DNA from: a virus
Virus record (IMG/VR): IMGVR_UViG_3300005939_000028
Span: 1-30,213 of that record
Direction: 5' to 3' (one strand)
DNA length: 30,213 nt
Shown: positions 27,300 to 30,213 of the stretch, piece by piece
Numbering within the stretch: the first letter of the stretch is position 1
Layout of the letters: each line of letters begins with the position of its first letter
Program-made: the position numbers and the translations under genes
Notes under the pieces: model-generated
What the model was told of the DNA's origin: nothing
Seen by the model: only the letters and a program-made list of their open reading frames with translations
Database searches by the model: none

Positions 27300-29210
27300 T
27301 TAATTAAGTTTAACAAAATTTAATATTTCATCTTTTGACATATTCATTGGATTAACTACATGATTAAATAGTTCACTTTTACATTCAAGTATTGAATTGA
27401 TTCTTTCTTCTAATGTACCTTTTGAGATAAACTTATAAACATGAACATTATTAGTTTGCCCTATTCGATACGCTCTATCAGTTGCCTGATTTTCTATTGA
27501 AGGATTCCACCATCTATCAAAATGTATAACTACATTTGATTCCGTTAGTGTTAGCCCAGTTCCACCAGATTTCAAGGTTAAAATCATATATGGAAAATCA
27601 CCAGCTTGGAACTCGTCAGCAATGCGACTACGCTCTTTTGCAGATTTCTTTCCATTGATTAACAACCCATCACGTTTGTAATGATTACTCAAGAACTCAT
27701 TTAACATTTCTGCAACTTTGAGATACTGAGTAAATATTATTATTTTCGATTTTTTATGATGTTTTATAAGCCTTTTAAGCTCTTTAAATTTGCCCGATGA
27801 TGTTTCGGTACCTCTACCATTAAATAAAGCTTCTGAGCTATCACATACGAGCTTTAAAGTATTAATATACTTTAATATTGTCGGTCGATTATACTTGTTG
27901 CTTTGATTTAATTCATCGTTGAACATTTCCAGAACAGCGTTATAAGTATCTGTCTGGCAATCTGTCATTTCGCAGTAAACTAATTTTTCAAGTTTGTCTG
28001 GAAGATTTACGGTATCCTTATTCTTCATTCTGCGTATAAAGAACGGCTTGATAAGTTGTATCAGCCAGTCATACGAATATTTATTTTTGATTGTCTTCTT
28101 GAATTCCGCTAGAGTTCCAAGCAATGTCGGTTCCAAGAACTTAAACAAAGCCCATAAATCAGCAATTGAATTTTCAATCGGCGTTCCTGTCATAGATATT
28201 CTATGATTTGAATGCAGACCACAAACGGCTACAGCAATAGAACTATCAGGATTTTTAATGTTTTGTGCTTCATCCAGAACTATTAAATTCCACATGACTT
28301 CCATAAACATATCTTGATTGTGTAATACCTTGCCATAGGTCGTTATAAATACATCATTGGATAAATCAATTTCTTTATCAATGACTTGATATTTAATGTT
28401 TGGTGAAAACTTCTCAATATGTGAAACAAAGTTGCCGATTAATGTTTTTGGAACGATTAATAGATTTGGACTCTTGTTGTCATACTTCAAAGAATTCAAC
28501 AGAGCGACTATCTGCATCGTTTTACCGAGACCCATATCGTCTGCTAACAACATATTCATATTTGATTTTAAAGCTCCTGAGAGCATTTTAAAGCCTGTCT
28601 TTTGATAATCGTATAGTGTAGCTTTAAAACCGCTTAAATGACCGCTTAAATCGCCACCATTCACAGTATTAATAAAGTGTATATCTTTACTTTTGATATA
28701 TTCTTTTTTACTTTGACAAACTTTGATAATTTCGACAAAACTTAATTCATTTTCAAGTATCTGCCTAGCTATCTTTGTGTCAACGATTTGCCACTGACCA
28801 TTGATGAAACATAAGTCAGAAATAGCTTTTTTGATATGACTTAAATCAATCAGATTTCCATTAACAGAAATACTAGAACTAATCTTTCTGCCCTTCTTGG
28901 TAGTGCTTATCGTCATCTTGCTATCGGTGCATATGATTTTCGGGATTATAACTTCAAACCCCATGTCTTTAAATTTATCTAAGTTGGTTATAAGGTGGAT
29001 AAGCTCTTGCCTAGTGATTTCAGAACGTAAAAATAATCGTTCATCTTCCCACATATCAGACAATAGAGAGTCTTTACAAACTATTGAATTGAGCTTCCTG
29101 AGCTTACTTTCAGACTTTAAAAAGTATCTGAAATTGCGTTCCTTTCCTTTATCCATGAAGGTGAACATGGTATAAAATTTATCGTCTTTGCATCTAACTT
29201 TGATTAACAT
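27300..29210 (-). CDS. SNF2-family helicase, second and distinct copy, 636 aa
   Basis: Walker A is DDMGLGKT (224-231), Walker B LDEAQ (312-316), motif III TGTPIEN (341-347), and motif VI DRAYRIGQ lies near residue 590. It differs from the plus-strand SNF2 protein: it has the classic DEAQ box, DDMGLGKT P-loop and a 200-residue N-terminal region. A segment there (FEVIIPKI) recalls the domain attached to bacterial HepA-type SNF2 proteins. So it may come from a bacterial lineage. Strong AAGGAGG precedes the ATG. It heads the minus-strand group next to the terminator. Its role may be fork remodelling or countering host defence; not shown. Confidence 0.93.
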   Translation of the reverse strand: MLIKVRCKDDKFYTMFTFMDKGKERNFRYFLKSESKLRKLNSIVCKDSLLSDMWEDERLFLRSEITRQELIHLITNLDKFKDMGFEVIIPKIICTDSKMTISTTKKGRKISSSISVNGNLIDLSHIKKAISDLCFINGQWQIVDTKIARQILENELSFVEIIKVCQSKKEYIKSKDIHFINTVNGGDLSGHLSGFKATLYDYQKTGFKMLSGALKSNMNMLLADDMGLGKTMQIVALLNSLKYDNKSPNLLIVPKTLIGNFVSHIEKFSPNIKYQVIDKEIDLSNDVFITTYGKVLHNQDMFMEVMWNLIVLDEAQNIKNPDSSIAVAVCGLHSNHRISMTGTPIENSIADLWALFKFLEPTLLGTLAEFKKTIKNKYSYDWLIQLIKPFFIRRMKNKDTVNLPDKLEKLVYCEMTDCQTDTYNAVLEMFNDELNQSNKYNRPTILKYINTLKLVCDSSEALFNGRGTETSSGKFKELKRLIKHHKKSKIIIFTQYLKVAEMLNEFLSNHYKRDGLLINGKKSAKERSRIADEFQAGDFPYMILTLKSGGTGLTLTESNVVIHFDRWWNPSIENQATDRAYRIGQTNNVHVYKFISKGTLEERINSILECKSELFNHVVNPMNMSKDEILNFVKLN

Positions 29211-29247
29211 ATTGCAACCTCCTTGGATTTGATATAACGAGTCGAAA

Positions 29248-29281
29248 CCCTACAAGCCACGTTTAATCATGACTTGTAGGG
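29248..29281. repeat. Inverted repeat CCCTACAAG / CTTGTAGGG with 16-base spacer
   Basis: Perfect 9-bp arms (29248-29256, 29273-29281) lie in the gap between the 201-aa gene and the second SNF2 gene, 5' to the SNF2 ribosome site. There is no T-tract on either side, so it is not a standard terminator. It could be an operator, an mRNA-stabilising hairpin or a processing site. Confidence 0.65.
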
Positions 29282-29303
29282 AATTGGTAAAATTTCTTTG
29301 AGA

Positions 29304-29909
29304 TTACTTCACTTCTAAGGCTTCATATAGTTGTAATATCATATCCCTACATGCTTCCATATCTTCATAAACTGCTTTCATATCGAACGGCGCACCAATT
29401 TTTCCATGCCCCATATCGTCCAACCAAATATAAGTTTCGTTTGATACGTCATATTCTCCATAAGCAATATAAATATTTCCAATAAATTCAGCAACGGTTT
29501 TCCCAGGTTCTATTATGAAACTGAAATCTTGTCCACATGGACTATATTTGCCTATTTGAAATCTTCCGTCGTCTTCACCAAGCGATTCAATAGTCCAATC
29601 GAGTGATTTTATCTTGTCTATCAATTCCTTTACGTTGTTCTTGATAATTTCCTCTACACTCACATTTTTAACAAATTGAACTGGATATTTTGGATTACTA
29701 CCCATTGGCTCACATCCGAAACTATCACCAAAGAAGCATATATCAATCACATCAAGTTCTTTCAGAACGTCATCTTCTGTAGCACCTTCTGAAAATAATT
29801 TATCAGTTGAACCGTAGTAGCATTTATTCCATTCGCAGAAAAATACTGGACGACTCCAGAAGTCTATACCTTTGAACTCTATATCTAATCTTTTTTCAGT
29901 TGTTGGCAT
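29304..29909 (-). CDS. Unknown acidic protein, 201 aa
   Basis: No family recognised with confidence. GGAGA precedes the ATG at a good distance. The protein is acidic with many aromatics (IDFWSRPVFFCEWNKCYYGS), glycine turns and a C-terminal helix (YEDMEACRDMILQLYEALEV), so it is likely a compact soluble domain. It has five or more Cys without zinc-type spacing. It is adjacent to another small unknown gene, the typical appearance of phage accessory genes. No function is claimed. Confidence 0.7.
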   Translation of the reverse strand: MPTTEKRLDIEFKGIDFWSRPVFFCEWNKCYYGSTDKLFSEGATEDDVLKELDVIDICFFGDSFGCEPMGSNPKYPVQFVKNVSVEEIIKNNVKELIDKIKSLDWTIESLGEDDGRFQIGKYSPCGQDFSFIIEPGKTVAEFIGNIYIAYGEYDVSNETYIWLDDMGHGKIGAPFDMKAVYEDMEACRDMILQLYEALEVK

Positions 29910-29911
29910 TA

Positions 29912-30211
29912 TTATTTCTCCTGTTTTTTTACATCTGAATATATTATCCCGTCAGTGTAGAATGAACTACAAATTCCAAAAATCTCACTGACTCCATAAC
30001 CATCAGCACCATCTATTGTAAATGACCTAACTTTATCAGTAGGTATAACAACTTCATGTTCAACTTCAATCCCAAGTATTCCACCTGCACCATTCCAAAA
30101 GTCTACCAACCCACACTTTACATCTTTTTTGAGAGTTAAATCCCAAGGTTTGCTTTTATATTCGATTAATTCCTGAATAGTCATTTTCACAAAGAACGTT
30201 AATGCATTCAT
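29912..30211 (-). CDS. Unknown protein, about 99 aa, at window edge
   Basis: The first visible ATG is at 30211, two bases from the window edge, so the true start could lie outside; an ATG at 30184 would give 90 residues. I do not recognise it. It looks like a small beta-rich domain (GILGIEVEHEVVIPTDKVRSF, GADGYGVSEIFGICSSFYTD) with an acidic character. Only two bases separate its stop from the next gene's start codon, implying one operon. Confidence 0.6.
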   Translation of the reverse strand: MNALTFFVKMTIQELIEYKSKPWDLTLKKDVKCGLVDFWNGAGGILGIEVEHEVVIPTDKVRSFTIDGADGYGVSEIFGICSSFYTDGIIYSDVKKQEK

Positions 30212-30213
30212 AC

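Noticed and set aside
1-30213. Recoded stop codons, as in some gut phages
   Set aside because: TAA, TAG and TGA all end genes at sensible places, often overlapping the next start, and no essential gene is interrupted by any of them.
1-30213. tRNA or rRNA genes
   Set aside because: I saw no cloverleaf-type arrangement with the conserved T-loop sequence in any gap; gaps are too short except 1249-1755, which is too AT-rich.

Overview
The window looks like part of the genome of a large tailed bacteriophage, or a phage-plasmid, of a low-GC Gram-positive host (Bacillota). The DNA is AT-rich and genes are packed with 4-20 nt overlaps. Start codons follow AGGAG-type ribosome binding sites, and promoters are of the host sigma-A type (TTGACA-N17-TATAAT-like). 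TGA is an ordinary stop codon. No virion genes are visible, so 'phage' is inferred from gene content: a T4-style replication and recombination set, two orphan DNA methyltransferases and many small unknown genes. All assignments rest on motifs read by eye; no database search was possible.

Layout. (1) Positions 1-1248, minus strand: a small operon of an excisionase-type HTH protein, an unknown protein and a ParB-like protein cut by the window edge. (2) Positions 1249-1755: a non-coding, AT-rich divergent control region holding a four-unit, regularly spaced inverted-repeat array. It is a candidate centromere, origin or operator. (3) Positions 1756-4784, plus strand: an XRE regulator, two winged-helix proteins resembling replication initiators, a small ORF and a SNF2 helicase. 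(4) Positions 4837-11710: a possible clamp-loader small subunit, an RFC-like clamp-loader ATPase, a zinc protein, family B DNA polymerase, a UvsY-like helical protein, a DnaC-like loader with a ruined P-loop, and a DnaB-like helicase. (5) Positions 11784-13913: sliding clamp and single-strand-binding protein, closed by a strong terminator. (6) Positions 13999-17805: RecA/UvsX, a methyltransferase, a run of microproteins and a second methyltransferase. (7) Positions 17859-24781: a membrane microprotein, unknowns, a RuvC-like resolvase, a Rad50/SbcC-like ATPase split into two genes around the Mre11/SbcD nuclease, and an ATP-dependent DNA ligase. (8) Positions 24862-26976: a small basic Hc1-like protein, a FEN/RNase H-type 5' nuclease and two unknowns. 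(9) Positions 27063-30211, minus strand and convergent: a small unknown protein, a second and different SNF2 helicase, and two unknowns.

Together the plus-strand genes supply almost a full T4-type recombination-dependent replisome: polymerase, clamp, clamp loader, helicase, loader, SSB, recombinase, possible mediator, Mre11/Rad50, resolvase, flap nuclease and ligase. No primase or topoisomerase was recognised. Expression appears to be organised by reused promoter cassettes. A 62-bp promoter-plus-RBS-plus-start block is duplicated exactly before the clamp-loader and clamp operons. A second related promoter pair precedes the two halves of the recombination cluster. The inverted repeat ACATT-N7-AATGT lies between the -35 and -10 boxes of three promoters, which suggests one shared repressor, possibly the XRE protein at 1756.
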